Assembly: GCF_951230135.1 (NCBI RefSeq)
Contig: NZ_CATNVC010000001.1
Span: 416,608-480,607 of the forward strand
DNA from: Butyricicoccus sp. Marseille-Q5471
Lineage (GTDB): Bacteria > Bacillota > Clostridia > Oscillospirales > Butyricicoccaceae
Direction of reading: 5' to 3'
DNA length: 64,000 bases
In this document: piece by piece, positions 24,014 through 31,703 of the stretch
How positions within the stretch are numbered: position 1 is the first letter of the stretch
Layout of the letters: every line of letters begins with the position of its first letter
Translations under genes and position numbers: made by a program
Notes under the pieces: generated by a model
What the model saw: the letters and a program-made list of their open reading frames with translations, nothing else
What the model was told of the DNA's origin: nothing
Database searches by the model: none

Positions 24014-24042
24014 AAACGCCTGCGAAAGCAGGCGTTTTTTTG
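24014..24042 (+). terminator. Intrinsic terminator of the kdg operon
   Basis: AAACGCCTGC/GCAGGCGTTT stem with GAAA tetraloop and seven T residues. Confidence 0.9.
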
Positions 24043-24072
24043 TTTTCTGAGCAAAATCGACACATTTTTCCC

Positions 24073-24101
24073 TTGCGTGTCAATGCAAAACCCGATATAA
24101 T
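24073..24101 (+). promoter_or_regulatory. Orphan promoter reading toward the antisense side of the DUF6514 gene
   Basis: TTGCGT (24073-24078), 17-base spacer, perfect TATAAT (24096-24101). The only thing downstream on this strand for 480 bases is a possible 31-codon frame. Confidence 0.5.
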
Positions 24102-24185
24102 AATACATATCCTACTAAGTTCCAAGGATTATGCACCTTTTTTGTACAATAACCAAAACTACTCTTTAATAGGAGCGAACAGCAC

Positions 24186-24281
24186 ATGCTCAACGGCAGT
24201 GCACGGTTTTCTGCCACTATGCTTTGCGAAAATCATCTACCGCCTCATAGAAATGAATGGGCGATAACTGAAATCGATTGA
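24186..24281 (+). CDS. Possible 31-residue small protein, antisense to the DUF6514 gene
   Basis: ATG at 24186 with AGGAG ten bases upstream and a near-consensus promoter 85 bases before that. The predicted peptide starts MLNGSARFSATML and ends in ITEID; it resembles nothing I know. Its 3' two-thirds lie opposite the end of the DUF6514 gene. It could equally be a non-coding antisense transcript. Low confidence that it is translated. Confidence 0.25.
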   Translation: MLNGSARFSATMLCENHLPPHRNEWAITEID

Positions 24282-24417
24282 ACTCCTCCACCAGCATACT
24301 AATTTCCCGGAAATCGCTTGACAACCGGTGCACGACATTGCCATCAGAGGATTCAATGCCGTACAGGCTCGGAAGCTCACCCTCGTCACATATGATATGA
24401 TACGATTTTTGTGTCAT
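24217..24417 (-). CDS. DUF6514 family small protein
   Basis: A 66-residue soluble protein: HIICDEGELPSLYGIES, then DGNVVHRLSSDFREISMLVEEFNRFQLSPIHFYEAVDDF. The C-terminal LSPIHFYEAVDDF with preceding YGIE and SSD is the pattern of the DUF6514 family, short proteins of unknown function common in Clostridia. ATG 24417 has AGGGAGA upstream, and a strong promoter is at 24495-24523. It is divergent from the XRE-S24 regulator gene. A perfect 10-base palindrome, GTGACGTCAC (24473-24482), lies between its promoter and start and could be a repressor site. Confidence 0.75.
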   Translation of the reverse strand: MTQKSYHIICDEGELPSLYGIESSDGNVVHRLSSDFREISMLVEEFNRFQLSPIHFYEAVDDFRKA

Positions 24418-24494
24418 TTACTTATCTCCCTTATCGTTTTTTCCCTTTACAATGCTTATTTTTGTGATAAAAGTGACGTCACCGGGTATTTCTT

Positions 24495-24523
24495 ATTTTA
24501 GTTTTTTGTTACTGTATTGTCAA
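24495..24523 (-). promoter_or_regulatory. Promoter of the DUF6514 gene
   Basis: Minus strand: perfect TTGACA (24518-24523), 17-base spacer, TAAAAT (24495-24500). The palindrome GTGACGTCAC (24473-24482) sits about 15 bases into the transcript. Confidence 0.7.
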
Positions 24524-24583
24524 TGTGCTTATGGGTTTTTCAATGTATTTTAAAGTAAGTTTTCCATTTATGGAAAGGATGGG

Positions 24584-25354
24584 ATGAAAATATCAATTGC
24601 AGACAAGCTGTCCTATCTTCGGCAGCGCGATCACCTCACCGCAGAACAGATTGCAAACCGCGCTAAAGTTCCGCTCAGCACCTTGAACAAGCTGCTGACA
24701 GGTGTGACCAAAAACCCCTCGGTTTATACCATGGCGCAGCTTGCCAAACTGTTTGATGTACCGATTCTGTATTTTTTGGAAGAGGATACACCGGTTGATT
24801 GCGATATTAGGCTATACTCTGCCAGCAAAGCCATATGCTGTGCAAGCGAATGCGAGTTTCAAATGATCCAGCGGTTTCGTGCACTTCCGCCCAATGAGCA
24901 GAACACAATTGTCGCAATTCTGAACGAATTGTACTCAAAACTGCCCTATCATCCGTCAAAGGGCAATGAGCGGCTGCTGCTCTGCTACTCGGCAGCCGTC
25001 GCCGGGCAGTACGGCAGGGATGCTGATGAAATTGACTATTTTCATATCCGCGCCACGCTTCCGCCCAGTTTAATAAAAGCCGATTACGCAGTGAAAGTGC
25101 TCGGCCGTTCACTTGAGCCGATTTATCCGCCCGGCACGCTGCTTGCCGTCTGCAAGCAGACAGCCAAGCATGATCAGCTTGGCATTTTTGTTTATAACAA
25201 CGAGGGCATTGTCAGCCGCTATTATCAAAAAGGTGATCTCACGAAGTTGATCGCTCCCTCGCGTGATATTCCGAGCATTATTGTGGGTGAAAATGACTCG
25301 CTGCGCTGTGTCGGCACAGTGCTTGGTGCAATTCGCTCATACCATCGTCTGTAA
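24584..25354 (+). CDS. XRE-S24 (LexA/CI-like) repressor lacking the protease lysine
   Basis: A 256-residue regulator. Residues 5-65 are an XRE helix-turn-helix (LTAEQIANRAKVPLSTLNKLL, MAQLAKLFDVPILYFLE). The C-terminal half is a LexA/S24-like beta domain: a possible Ala-Gly cleavage site in SAAVAGQYG, the Ser region VLGRSLEPIYPPGTLLAV, and the strand GIVSRYY. In active S24 proteins that strand reads VKR with the catalytic Lys; here Ser replaces it, so self-cleavage may be lost. The ATG at 24584 has an AAAGGA site. It is divergent from the DUF6514 gene, and a palindrome lies between them. No phage genes surround it, so a chromosomal regulator role is inferred. Confidence 0.8.
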   Translation: MKISIADKLSYLRQRDHLTAEQIANRAKVPLSTLNKLLTGVTKNPSVYTMAQLAKLFDVPILYFLEEDTPVDCDIRLYSASKAICCASECEFQMIQRFRALPPNEQNTIVAILNELYSKLPYHPSKGNERLLLCYSAAVAGQYGRDADEIDYFHIRATLPPSLIKADYAVKVLGRSLEPIYPPGTLLAVCKQTAKHDQLGIFVYNNEGIVSRYYQKGDLTKLIAPSRDIPSIIVGENDSLRCVGTVLGAIRSYHRL

Positions 25355-25411
25355 AATGTATGCTGCCTTCTTTTGCTGCGCATGCTAAGCGCATCAATGG
25401 AGGTGTTTTTT

Positions 25412-25609
25412 ATGAGCAATCAAAACAGCGGTGATATCCCGCTCGGACTGGGCATGGCGCTTGCGCAGAATCAGGATGCCATGACGCATTTCGCCAGTCT
25501 GTCCGCTATGCAGCGGCAGGCAATCATCGAGGCTGCGCATCACATTTCATCCAAGCAGCAGATGCAGTCTCTTGTCAGCGAGCTCGCCGCAGGCAGCACC
25601 ATCGGTTGA
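25412..25609 (+). CDS. Conserved 65-residue helical protein
   Basis: A short protein beginning MSNQNSGDIPLGLGMALAQNQDAM, followed by a helical segment FASLSAMQRQAIIEAAHHISSKQQMQSLVSEL. The spacing of FASLS, the QRQAIIEAAHH helix and the final helix resembles the C-terminal helical region of YdeI-type proteins, and similar short proteins occur in Clostridia. No function is known to me. ATG 25412 has GGAGG eight bases upstream; the upstream open frame from 25373 is not used. It follows the XRE-S24 gene by 57 bases and is closed by a terminator. Confidence 0.7.
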   Translation: MSNQNSGDIPLGLGMALAQNQDAMTHFASLSAMQRQAIIEAAHHISSKQQMQSLVSELAAGSTIG

Positions 25610-25613
25610 CCGC

Positions 25614-25651
25614 AAAAGGGAGACACACCGCTCGGTGTGCCTCCCTTTTTT
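25614..25651. terminator. Bidirectional terminator
   Basis: AAAAGGGAG-CACACCG stem paired with CGGTGTG-CTCCCTTTT, followed by T-run; shared with the convergent DUF6320 gene. Confidence 0.88.
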
Positions 25652-25659
25652 ATCGCTTA

Positions 25660-26325
25660 TTATAGATGAAACCGCCGTACAAACTCCTGTTTGAAGGTCT
25701 GCCAATGAAATAGCAGCATCGCTGCAAGCAGCGCAACGGACAAACCGGCGCAAATTAACGAAGGCAGCACAACGCGCACCTTGTCAAATCCGACCAATAC
25801 CGCGGGCACAATGCCCAGCACACCGACCAGTCCGAACTGCCCCGCATAGGCATGCACCGGCAGTTTCAGCGCAACCGCCAGCACGAGCATGCACAGCAGT
25901 GCCACAAGGCACACGCACGGCAGTACAAAATCAATCGACCAACCGCGCCAGACCGTCCATTTGTCCCATATAATAGAAAGAATCGGGATGAGTACCGCCT
26001 GCCACGCGATGTTTTGCATAATATCTCGGCGGTTGACCACGCCAACCACGGCGGCAAGCCAAACGCAGGCACAGCCGACCACGACAAACGCCGACCACCA
26101 GATACGTGTCGATACCGCCATGTTCACCAGAATGCTGATCGCGCTGACGATGATTGCAATGAGGGCAATCAGGCGCAGCACAAAGCCGCCGCTGAAGCGC
26201 GGATGCTCAAGCGCGGGAAAGAGTTCGGTTTCCGGGGCGGGCTCGCCGGTCAGCTCTCCGCCGCACAGCGGGCACTGTGACTTATTTCCTGCAACCCTTA
26301 CGTTGCAATAGGGGCATCGCTGCAT
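25660..26325 (-). CDS. DUF6320 membrane protein with zinc ribbon
   Basis: A 221-residue protein. The N terminus is a rubredoxin-like zinc ribbon (CPYCNVRVAG, CPLCGGE), followed by six hydrophobic segments from ~50 to the end, ending in basic KQEFVRRFHL. This matches DUF6320, a family of unknown function. The ATG at 26325 has AGGAGG upstream and lies inside the end of the acyltransferase gene (28-base overlap), so translation is coupled. It is the last gene of an esterase-acyltransferase-DUF6320 operon. The recurring association suggests a membrane partner in an acyl-transfer or acyl-hydrolysis process, but this is inference. Confidence 0.85.
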   Translation of the reverse strand: MQRCPYCNVRVAGNKSQCPLCGGELTGEPAPETELFPALEHPRFSGGFVLRLIALIAIIVSAISILVNMAVSTRIWWSAFVVVGCACVWLAAVVGVVNRRDIMQNIAWQAVLIPILSIIWDKWTVWRGWSIDFVLPCVCLVALLCMLVLAVALKLPVHAYAGQFGLVGVLGIVPAVLVGFDKVRVVLPSLICAGLSVALLAAMLLFHWQTFKQEFVRRFHL

Positions 26326-27605
26326 GGCGCATCCTCCTTGTGGAATTCATTGCTTCGGATTTCAAGGTCAACGCCGGCGGCAGACAGGCGCGTGAAGAAA
26401 TTGCGTTGGATATCAGGCGACTCAAACACCGAGGTAAAGCCGAAATGCAGGCTGCTGCCGAAGGTGCAGGTGCATAGCTGCGTTGCGCCGGTTGACATGA
26501 ACACGCCAAAGCCGCGCACGAACGGGTGCAGCTTTTCCGGCAAGCGAAACTTGCCAACGTTGGACAGCGCCACTGTCTCGCCCAAATCGGACAGACTGCC
26601 GGAGATGCGCAGTACTAAATTTTTCAGTGCCAGCGGGATGGGACGCAGCAGCGGATGGTGCTCAAGCGACGCCATTTTATTCATGCGTGCGGCCAATCGC
26701 TCGGGCGTCAGCTCACGCTTAAACGCGGCGGCCGTCTGCTCAATGATATCCTCCAGCGCACCGCTGCGCTGTCTGAAATCGTAAGACACGCGAATGGTGC
26801 TGAAAAAGTTGCGCGCCGAATCCGACGGAAAGAATCCGCGCAAATCCACCGGCACGGTCAGCACCACCAGACGTTTTTCATCCCGCACATACATTTCGTC
26901 ATGAATCGCCAGAAACATGAGCGCCGCCATGTACACCGTCAGGGTTGTGTTGTACTGATGCGCAAGGTCGAGCAGCTGCCGCACATCCGCTACACCCTCC
27001 AGGATGGTCAGACCTCCATCCGGCCGCTTGGCGCCGCGCAGACGGTGTGCCCGACGTACGCCCCCCGCCTTGCCCTTGGAGTGTGCCTGATAGTATTTCT
27101 GGAAGCTGTCCTCCCGCTTGTGGGAAAGCGGCGGCTGCGGAGCGGCAATCGGCCCCGCTTCCGGATGCAGCAGCGTTAAATACGCGGCCATCAGCGCCGT
27201 AAAGAACGCAATTGCACCCGCACCGTCAGCCAGTACGTGAAACACATCAATATTGACCTTGCTCCGCCAGTAGGTAACCTCGAACAAAAGCGATTTGCTG
27301 CCGAAATACAGCGGCGTGCAGGGCGGCTGATGCTCGGGCGCGACGCGCGGGGACAGCGTGGTCTGCTCCAGATAGTACCAAAAGATACCACGGCGCATGA
27401 CCATGCACATGTGAGGATAATATCGCAGCGTCTCGTCGAGCGCACGCTGCAGCAGGTCGGGTTCGACCGACTCCGTCAGCTCGCAGGACAGGCGAAACAC
27501 ACCGGAATCCGCACCATGTGAAGTCGGCGGAAAGATTTTTGCGGCATTGTCGAGCCGAGACCAGCTTAGGGTTCGCTTATTTCTTTCTCGTTTGTTTTTT
27601 TGCAT
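26298..27605 (-). CDS. Condensation-domain-like acyltransferase (alcohol acetyltransferase type)
   Basis: A 435-residue member of the CoA-dependent acyltransferase/NRPS condensation superfamily. The active-site motif HxxxDG is intact as FHVLADGAGAIAFF (His at ~118, Asp at ~122). NVGKFRLPEKL and the LTVPVDLRGFFPSDSARNFFS segment (matching the DLRP/NxxG elements) are also recognisable. It would transfer an acyl group from a thioester to a hydroxyl or amine; the acceptor is unknown. There is no signal peptide. The ATG at 27605 overlaps the esterase gene by 40 bases and its 3' end overlaps DUF6320 by 28, a tightly coupled trio. It could modify a lipid or polyketide-like product, but no carrier-protein gene is close. 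Confidence 0.82.
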   Translation of the reverse strand: MQKNKRERNKRTLSWSRLDNAAKIFPPTSHGADSGVFRLSCELTESVEPDLLQRALDETLRYYPHMCMVMRRGIFWYYLEQTTLSPRVAPEHQPPCTPLYFGSKSLLFEVTYWRSKVNIDVFHVLADGAGAIAFFTALMAAYLTLLHPEAGPIAAPQPPLSHKREDSFQKYYQAHSKGKAGGVRRAHRLRGAKRPDGGLTILEGVADVRQLLDLAHQYNTTLTVYMAALMFLAIHDEMYVRDEKRLVVLTVPVDLRGFFPSDSARNFFSTIRVSYDFRQRSGALEDIIEQTAAAFKRELTPERLAARMNKMASLEHHPLLRPIPLALKNLVLRISGSLSDLGETVALSNVGKFRLPEKLHPFVRGFGVFMSTGATQLCTCTFGSSLHFGFTSVFESPDIQRNFFTRLSAAGVDLEIRSNEFHKEDAPCSDAPIAT

Positions 27606-28537
27606 GTGGCAGCTTCTCCATTCAGGAAATGGTCTATCATATCAAAGGTGTGCCGCACCAGCTTGAAGCGGGGCGACAACGAAAAATATCCGTGCAGCGC
27701 GTCCGGCATACGGAACAGCATAACTTCATTGCCCGCGTCCCGCAGGGCATAGGCATAGGCCTCGCCCTCGTCCCGCAGGGGATCGAATTCGGCGGTAATC
27801 ACCAGCGTGCGCGGCTGGCACGTCAAATCATCCGCCAGCAGCGGCGCAAAATAGGGACTCTGCATGTTCTGCGGGTCGCCGCCCGCGTACAGCTCCATAT
27901 AGTCGCGTACACGCTTGGAGGTCAGCAGATAATTATTCCCGTTTTCCCGCACCGACGCAAAGGGCGACGTATCCGAATGGTCATTATAGGTTGCAGGATA
28001 AATCAGAATCTGCTGCGCAATCTCAAATTCGCCCCGTTCACGCGCCATCAGTGACACTGCGGCCGAAAGGTTGCCGCCAGCCGAATCGCCAATCAGCGTA
28101 ATCTGGTTTGACTGCACGCCGAACAGCTCCGGATGCTGATAGACTGCGCGCGCAGCGGCATAGCAGTCCTCCACCCCGACCGGGAACACATACTCCGGCG
28201 CAAGAGCATATTCGACCGAAGCGACACGGCAGCCGGTTCGCCGCGCAAGCGTGCGGCACACACTGTCATAGGTGTCCACGCTTTCGAGCACCCATCCGCC
28301 GCCGTGGAAAAACAGCAGCAGACGATCGTCCGCCTGCTCCTTGGGACTGTAAATGCGCACGCGAATCTCATGACCATCGCGTTCGATTTTCTGATCCCAC
28401 AGCTGATAAAGCGGCGAAAGCGGGGTCGTCAATCCGCTGAGCGCACGCTGTGCGCGATAGGTTTTCCCCACCTCCAGCGCATTTGCCGGATAGGACAGCG
28501 CACGCAGGGCGATACGCATCGCCGTGTTAATCGCCAT
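27566..28537 (-). CDS. Alpha/beta hydrolase, hormone-sensitive-lipase-type esterase
   Basis: A 323-residue serine esterase. The HSL-family oxyanion motif is FFHGGGWV (~78-85), the nucleophile elbow is GDSAGGNL (Ser ~153), the acidic residue lies in TAEFDPLRDEG, and the catalytic His in DALHGYF. It hydrolyses short acyl esters. No signal peptide is visible, so it acts in the cytosol or is held by the DUF6320 membrane protein. The ATG at 28537 has GGAGGA seven bases upstream; the TTG at 28543 would be too close to it. It is the first gene of the trio and has a promoter at 28649-28677. Pairing a transferase with a hydrolase could give reversible acylation; the substrate is unknown. Confidence 0.88.
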   Translation of the reverse strand: MAINTAMRIALRALSYPANALEVGKTYRAQRALSGLTTPLSPLYQLWDQKIERDGHEIRVRIYSPKEQADDRLLLFFHGGGWVLESVDTYDSVCRTLARRTGCRVASVEYALAPEYVFPVGVEDCYAAARAVYQHPELFGVQSNQITLIGDSAGGNLSAAVSLMARERGEFEIAQQILIYPATYNDHSDTSPFASVRENGNNYLLTSKRVRDYMELYAGGDPQNMQSPYFAPLLADDLTCQPRTLVITAEFDPLRDEGEAYAYALRDAGNEVMLFRMPDALHGYFSLSPRFKLVRHTFDMIDHFLNGEAATCKKTNEKEISEP

Positions 28538-28648
28538 CGGCAAATCCTCCGTTTCTATCGGGATGTTTGTGATAGTATGCCACGAGGGCGGACACCATAC
28601 AATGCATGACCGCTAGCGACATCTTCCGTACCCCATTTTCTTTTTCTT

Positions 28649-28677
28649 ATTATAGCACGGCTTTGGCTTCTGCGCAA
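28649..28677 (-). promoter_or_regulatory. Promoter of the esterase-acyltransferase-DUF6320 operon
   Basis: Minus strand: TTGCGC (28672-28677), 17-base spacer, TATAAT (28649-28654); leader about 105 bases. Confidence 0.6.
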
Positions 28678-28726
28678 AACACTGGCGCATTTTACATAAA
28701 TTTAAACTTTTCTTTCTGCCCCCCTC

Positions 28727-28755
28727 TTGACGGCGGACATATTTTTTCCCATAAT
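28727..28755 (+). promoter_or_regulatory. Promoter of the HAD hydrolase gene
   Basis: TTGACG (28727-28732), 17-base spacer, CATAAT (28750-28755). A TATAAT at 28772-28777 without a good -35 is an alternative. Confidence 0.5.
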
Positions 28756-28805
28756 GGTTACATGGAATCGTTTATAATATAAATAGTATGAGGAGATTTA
28801 TCAAT

Positions 28806-29588
28806 ATGGTCAACCTGGAAGAATTAAGAGCCAAAAAAGGCTTTATCTGCGATATGGACGGTGTCATCTATCACGGCAACCGTCTGCTCCCGGGCGTAAA
28901 GGAATTTGTCGAGTGGCTGCAGAGCGAGGGCAAAAGTTTTCTATTTTTGACCAACTCGTCCGAGCGCTCGCCGCTTGAGCTGCAGCAGAAGCTTGCACGC
29001 ATGGGACTTGAGGTCGGTGAAGAGCATTTCTATACCTCCGCACTGGCAACGGCAAAGTTTGTCGCAAACCAGCAGCCCGGCTGCTCGGCTTATGTCATCG
29101 GCGCACCCGGTTTGGTCGGCGCGCTGTATGAGGCAGGCGTTGTCATGAATGACGTCGACCCCGACTACGTCATCTGCGGCGAAACCTCCAACTACAACTA
29201 TCAGACCATCCTCAAGGCGGTCAGCCTCGTGCAAAAGGGCGCACGCCTGATTGCGACCAACTCCGACCTGACCGGCCCTGCTGAGGACGGTATCATTCCA
29301 GCCTGCCGTGCGCTTGTCGCGCCGATTGAACTGGCGACGGGTAAGACCGCTTACTATGTCGGCAAGCCGAACCCGCTGATGATGCGCACCGGCCTGCGCA
29401 TGCTCGGCGTGCATTCGCACGAAGCCGTCATGGTCGGTGACCGCATGGATACCGACATCGTCGCGGGCATGGAGACCGGTCTGGACACCGTGCTCGTCTT
29501 GTCCGGCTGCACAACTCCGGCGGATATCGAAAACTACGCTTACCGTCCGCGTTACGTGCTCAACGGCGTCGGTGACATTCAGGGCTAA
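28806..29588 (+). CDS. HAD-IIA family phosphatase (NagD-like)
   Basis: A 260-residue HAD phosphatase. Motif I is FICDMDGVIYHG (nucleophile and acid Asp), motif II FLFLTNSSERS, motif III YYVGKPNPLMM (Lys) and motif IV VMVGDRMDTDIVAGMETG. The C2A cap between motifs II and III defines subfamily IIA (NagD, PNP, phosphoglycolate and pyridoxal-phosphate phosphatases). It likely dephosphorylates a small phosphometabolite such as a nucleotide or sugar phosphate. The ATG at 28806 has GAGGAG ten bases upstream; the ATG at 28788 overlaps that site. Single-gene unit with own promoter and terminator. Confidence 0.9.
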   Translation: MVNLEELRAKKGFICDMDGVIYHGNRLLPGVKEFVEWLQSEGKSFLFLTNSSERSPLELQQKLARMGLEVGEEHFYTSALATAKFVANQQPGCSAYVIGAPGLVGALYEAGVVMNDVDPDYVICGETSNYNYQTILKAVSLVQKGARLIATNSDLTGPAEDGIIPACRALVAPIELATGKTAYYVGKPNPLMMRTGLRMLGVHSHEAVMVGDRMDTDIVAGMETGLDTVLVLSGCTTPADIENYAYRPRYVLNGVGDIQG

Positions 29589-29600
29589 AACCGAAAACGC

Positions 29601-29636
29601 AAAAATCTGCCGCACGATTGTGCGGCAGATTTTTTA
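29601..29636. terminator. Bidirectional terminator
   Basis: AAAATCTGCCGCAC/GTGCGGCAGATTTT stem with GATT loop, between the convergent HAD and PsiE-like genes. Confidence 0.9.
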
Positions 29637-29652
29637 TTGGTTTATGTGACTT

Positions 29653-30096
29653 TCACCCCACGTCCTGACCGAGCACCTCGGCGCGCAGCGCCTCTGCGAC
29701 CTCCCGTTTGCTGGGTTTACGTCGGTCAATTTGTGAAATATACAGATACTTCCGAATGACAAACAGCAGGCCGACCGCCATCACCGCAATCAGATTTTCA
29801 AGCGGCGCGGTATGCTCCACAATCATCTGTCGCGCCACTGCCAGCAGCATCACGTCGACCACGGAGTCAATCGTGTAGCTGGTAATCATCTTAATCAGCT
29901 CGATGCCGATGATAATTAAGCAGGCATCGCTGAGCCGTACCTGCAGGTAATCGGGCGCATCAAAGAGCAGCTTAAAGTCGGTGTTCAGCAGCATGCCGAC
30001 ACCTGCAATGAGGCAGGCAAACAGGATGATAATTCCGAGTCCGATTTCGATTGCCGTTGCGGCACTGGATATTTTGTCGCGCAATACTGAATTCAT
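29653..30096 (-). CDS. PsiE-like four-helix membrane protein
   Basis: A 147-residue protein with four hydrophobic helices: IEIGLGIIILFACLIAGVG, ACLIIIGIELIKMI, SVVDVMLLAVARQMIV and LIAVMAVGLLFVIRKYL. The basic C-terminal tail is RRKPSKREVAEALR. The central ELIKMITSYTIDSVVDVML and the ending VIRKYL match the PsiE (phosphate-starvation-inducible E) family, whose molecular function is unknown. The ATG at 30096 has AAGGAGAG upstream, better than the open codon at 30150. A hairpin (30131-30165) separates it from the NSS transporter start region. No link to phosphate is visible here. Confidence 0.7.
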   Translation of the reverse strand: MNSVLRDKISSAATAIEIGLGIIILFACLIAGVGMLLNTDFKLLFDAPDYLQVRLSDACLIIIGIELIKMITSYTIDSVVDVMLLAVARQMIVEHTAPLENLIAVMAVGLLFVIRKYLYISQIDRRKPSKREVAEALRAEVLGQDVG

Positions 30097-30130
30097 TGGG
30101 CTCTCCTTTTCCTTTATCCCCTCAAACGCA

Positions 30131-30165
30131 AATCGCCCGCAGTCTGTCATCAGCTGCGGGCGATT
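30131..30165. repeat. Hairpin downstream of the NSS transporter gene
   Basis: 12-base stem AATCGCCCGCAG/CTGCGGGCGATT with 11-base loop. On the minus strand the following TTTGCGTTTG is only partly T-rich, so it is a weak terminator for the NSS gene. Confidence 0.6.
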
Positions 30166-30207
30166 CGAATGCGGGGAGAAAATGATGCGTTTTGTGTCAA
30201 TCAGGAA

Positions 30208-31560
30208 TCAGCCGATGCCGCCGAACACGATACCGCAGATGAATACGACCATCGTCAGAATACAGAAGCCGTATTTATAAAGCGGATAGTACCATCCGCC
30301 GATACGGTTTTTCCGTCCCATCGAGACCGCATCCTCAACCGCCTTCTTGCCCCAGACCCATGCGAACATGATGCCGGCAAGACCTGCGCCGAGCGGGCAG
30401 ATGTAAATCGAAACGAAGTCCATCCAGCCGGACACGATGCCTTGGATGCAGAGCGCAACCACAACACCGATAATACCGATGATAGCAACCGCCTTGGCAC
30501 GGCTGAAGTGCAGATTATCCTGCAATGTCGCAATAGGTGCTTCAAACAGGTTGACAAGCGAAGTCAGGCCCGCGAACAGAACCGCAACGAAGAACACGAT
30601 CATAACAACATAGCCGCCGGGCATTGCTGCAAACAGGTTGGGCAGATAGATGAACATCAGGCCGGGGCCGCCGTCGAACGTCGTCGCGCCCGATGCCGCC
30701 ATCGCCGGAACGATGGTAAGCGCCGCCAAAAAGGCCGCCAAGGTGTCAAACAAGGCAACCTTCCATGCCGAACTGACGATATCCTCGTTATCCGGCAGGT
30801 AAGAGCCGTAAATGACCGTGCCGTTGCCCGCAAGCGACAGCGAGAAGAACGACTGTCCCAGCGCGTAGACCCACATCATGGGGTCCTTAAGCACCTTGGG
30901 GTCGATGGTGAACATGTACTTATAGCCTTCCGAAGCGCCCGGCTGCATGGCAACGTAGACCGCAAGACCGAGGAACAGCAGGAAGAACAGCGGGATCATA
31001 ATCTTGTTGGCTTTTTCAATGCCGCCCGCAACGCCCATCACCATGATGGCGAAGCAGACAATCAGCGCAATAATCAGCCACAGGTTGTTGCCAAAGGATG
31101 ATGCCGTCGACTCAAACGCCGCAGCATAACCGGAGATGTCAGTCACATCCGTGCCGTGTGCAAAGGCAGAGCCGGTGAATGCGCCAAACACATACTTGAA
31201 AATCCAGCCGACGACAACCGAGTAGCCGATTGCAAGCATCAGCGCGCCCACCATCGGGATACCGCCGATGATTGCACCGATTTTGCTCTTACCGCGTGAG
31301 CCGGCAGCCTTTTCAAACGCACCGATTGGGCCGCTGCGCGCGGCACGACCGAAGCTCATTTCACCAATGACGCCGGAGAAGCCGATTAGAATATCAAAAA
31401 TCAGATATGCAACCAGAAACGCGCCGCCATACTTGGCCACGCGGCTTGGGAATAGCCAGATATTTCCCATGCCGACCGCCGAGCCGATACAGGCGAGAAT
31501 AAACCCCCATTTGGATTTCCAAGAATCGCGTTCTACGGTTGCTTCCTTAGAATTCGTCAT
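30208..31560 (-). CDS. NSS (SLC6) family sodium-dependent transporter, probable tryptophan importer
   Basis: A 450-residue neurotransmitter:sodium symporter homolog. TM1 carries WGFILACIGSAVGMGNIWLFPSRVAKYGG, the Na+- and amino-acid-binding unwound helix; later come FLVAYLIFDILIGFSGVIGEM, ALGQSFFSLSLAGNGTVIYGSY (TM6) and AFLAALTIVPAMAASG. About eleven to twelve TM segments are seen. The family includes LeuT and the tryptophan transporter TnaT. The ATG at 31560 has AAAGGGG upstream. It lies 143 bases downstream of tryptophanase on the same strand, beyond a terminator-like stem, and this is the basis for proposing tryptophan. The substrate is inferred from context only. Confidence 0.85.
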   Translation of the reverse strand: MTNSKEATVERDSWKSKWGFILACIGSAVGMGNIWLFPSRVAKYGGAFLVAYLIFDILIGFSGVIGEMSFGRAARSGPIGAFEKAAGSRGKSKIGAIIGGIPMVGALMLAIGYSVVVGWIFKYVFGAFTGSAFAHGTDVTDISGYAAAFESTASSFGNNLWLIIALIVCFAIMVMGVAGGIEKANKIMIPLFFLLFLGLAVYVAMQPGASEGYKYMFTIDPKVLKDPMMWVYALGQSFFSLSLAGNGTVIYGSYLPDNEDIVSSAWKVALFDTLAAFLAALTIVPAMAASGATTFDGGPGLMFIYLPNLFAAMPGGYVVMIVFFVAVLFAGLTSLVNLFEAPIATLQDNLHFSRAKAVAIIGIIGVVVALCIQGIVSGWMDFVSIYICPLGAGLAGIMFAWVWGKKAVEDAVSMGRKNRIGGWYYPLYKYGFCILTMVVFICGIVFGGIG

Positions 31561-31598
31561 AATTACACCCCTTTTATCTCTTATCTGCCTTGAAAAAG

Positions 31599-31636
31599 AA
31601 GTGCCCGCGGAACTTTTCACTTTTCCGCGGGCACTT
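31599..31636 (-). terminator. Terminator-like hairpin between tnaA and the NSS gene
   Basis: Perfect 14-base stem AAGTGCCCGCGGAA/TTCCGCGGGCACTT. On the minus strand it is followed by CTTTTTC. It would end or reduce read-through from tnaA into the transporter gene. Confidence 0.75.
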
Positions 31637-31703
31637 GTCTTACCTATCTTTCCTGCGCTCTTTCTACGCGGCGCGGGTTACGCAAGATTGTCTTTCTCTG
31701 CAC

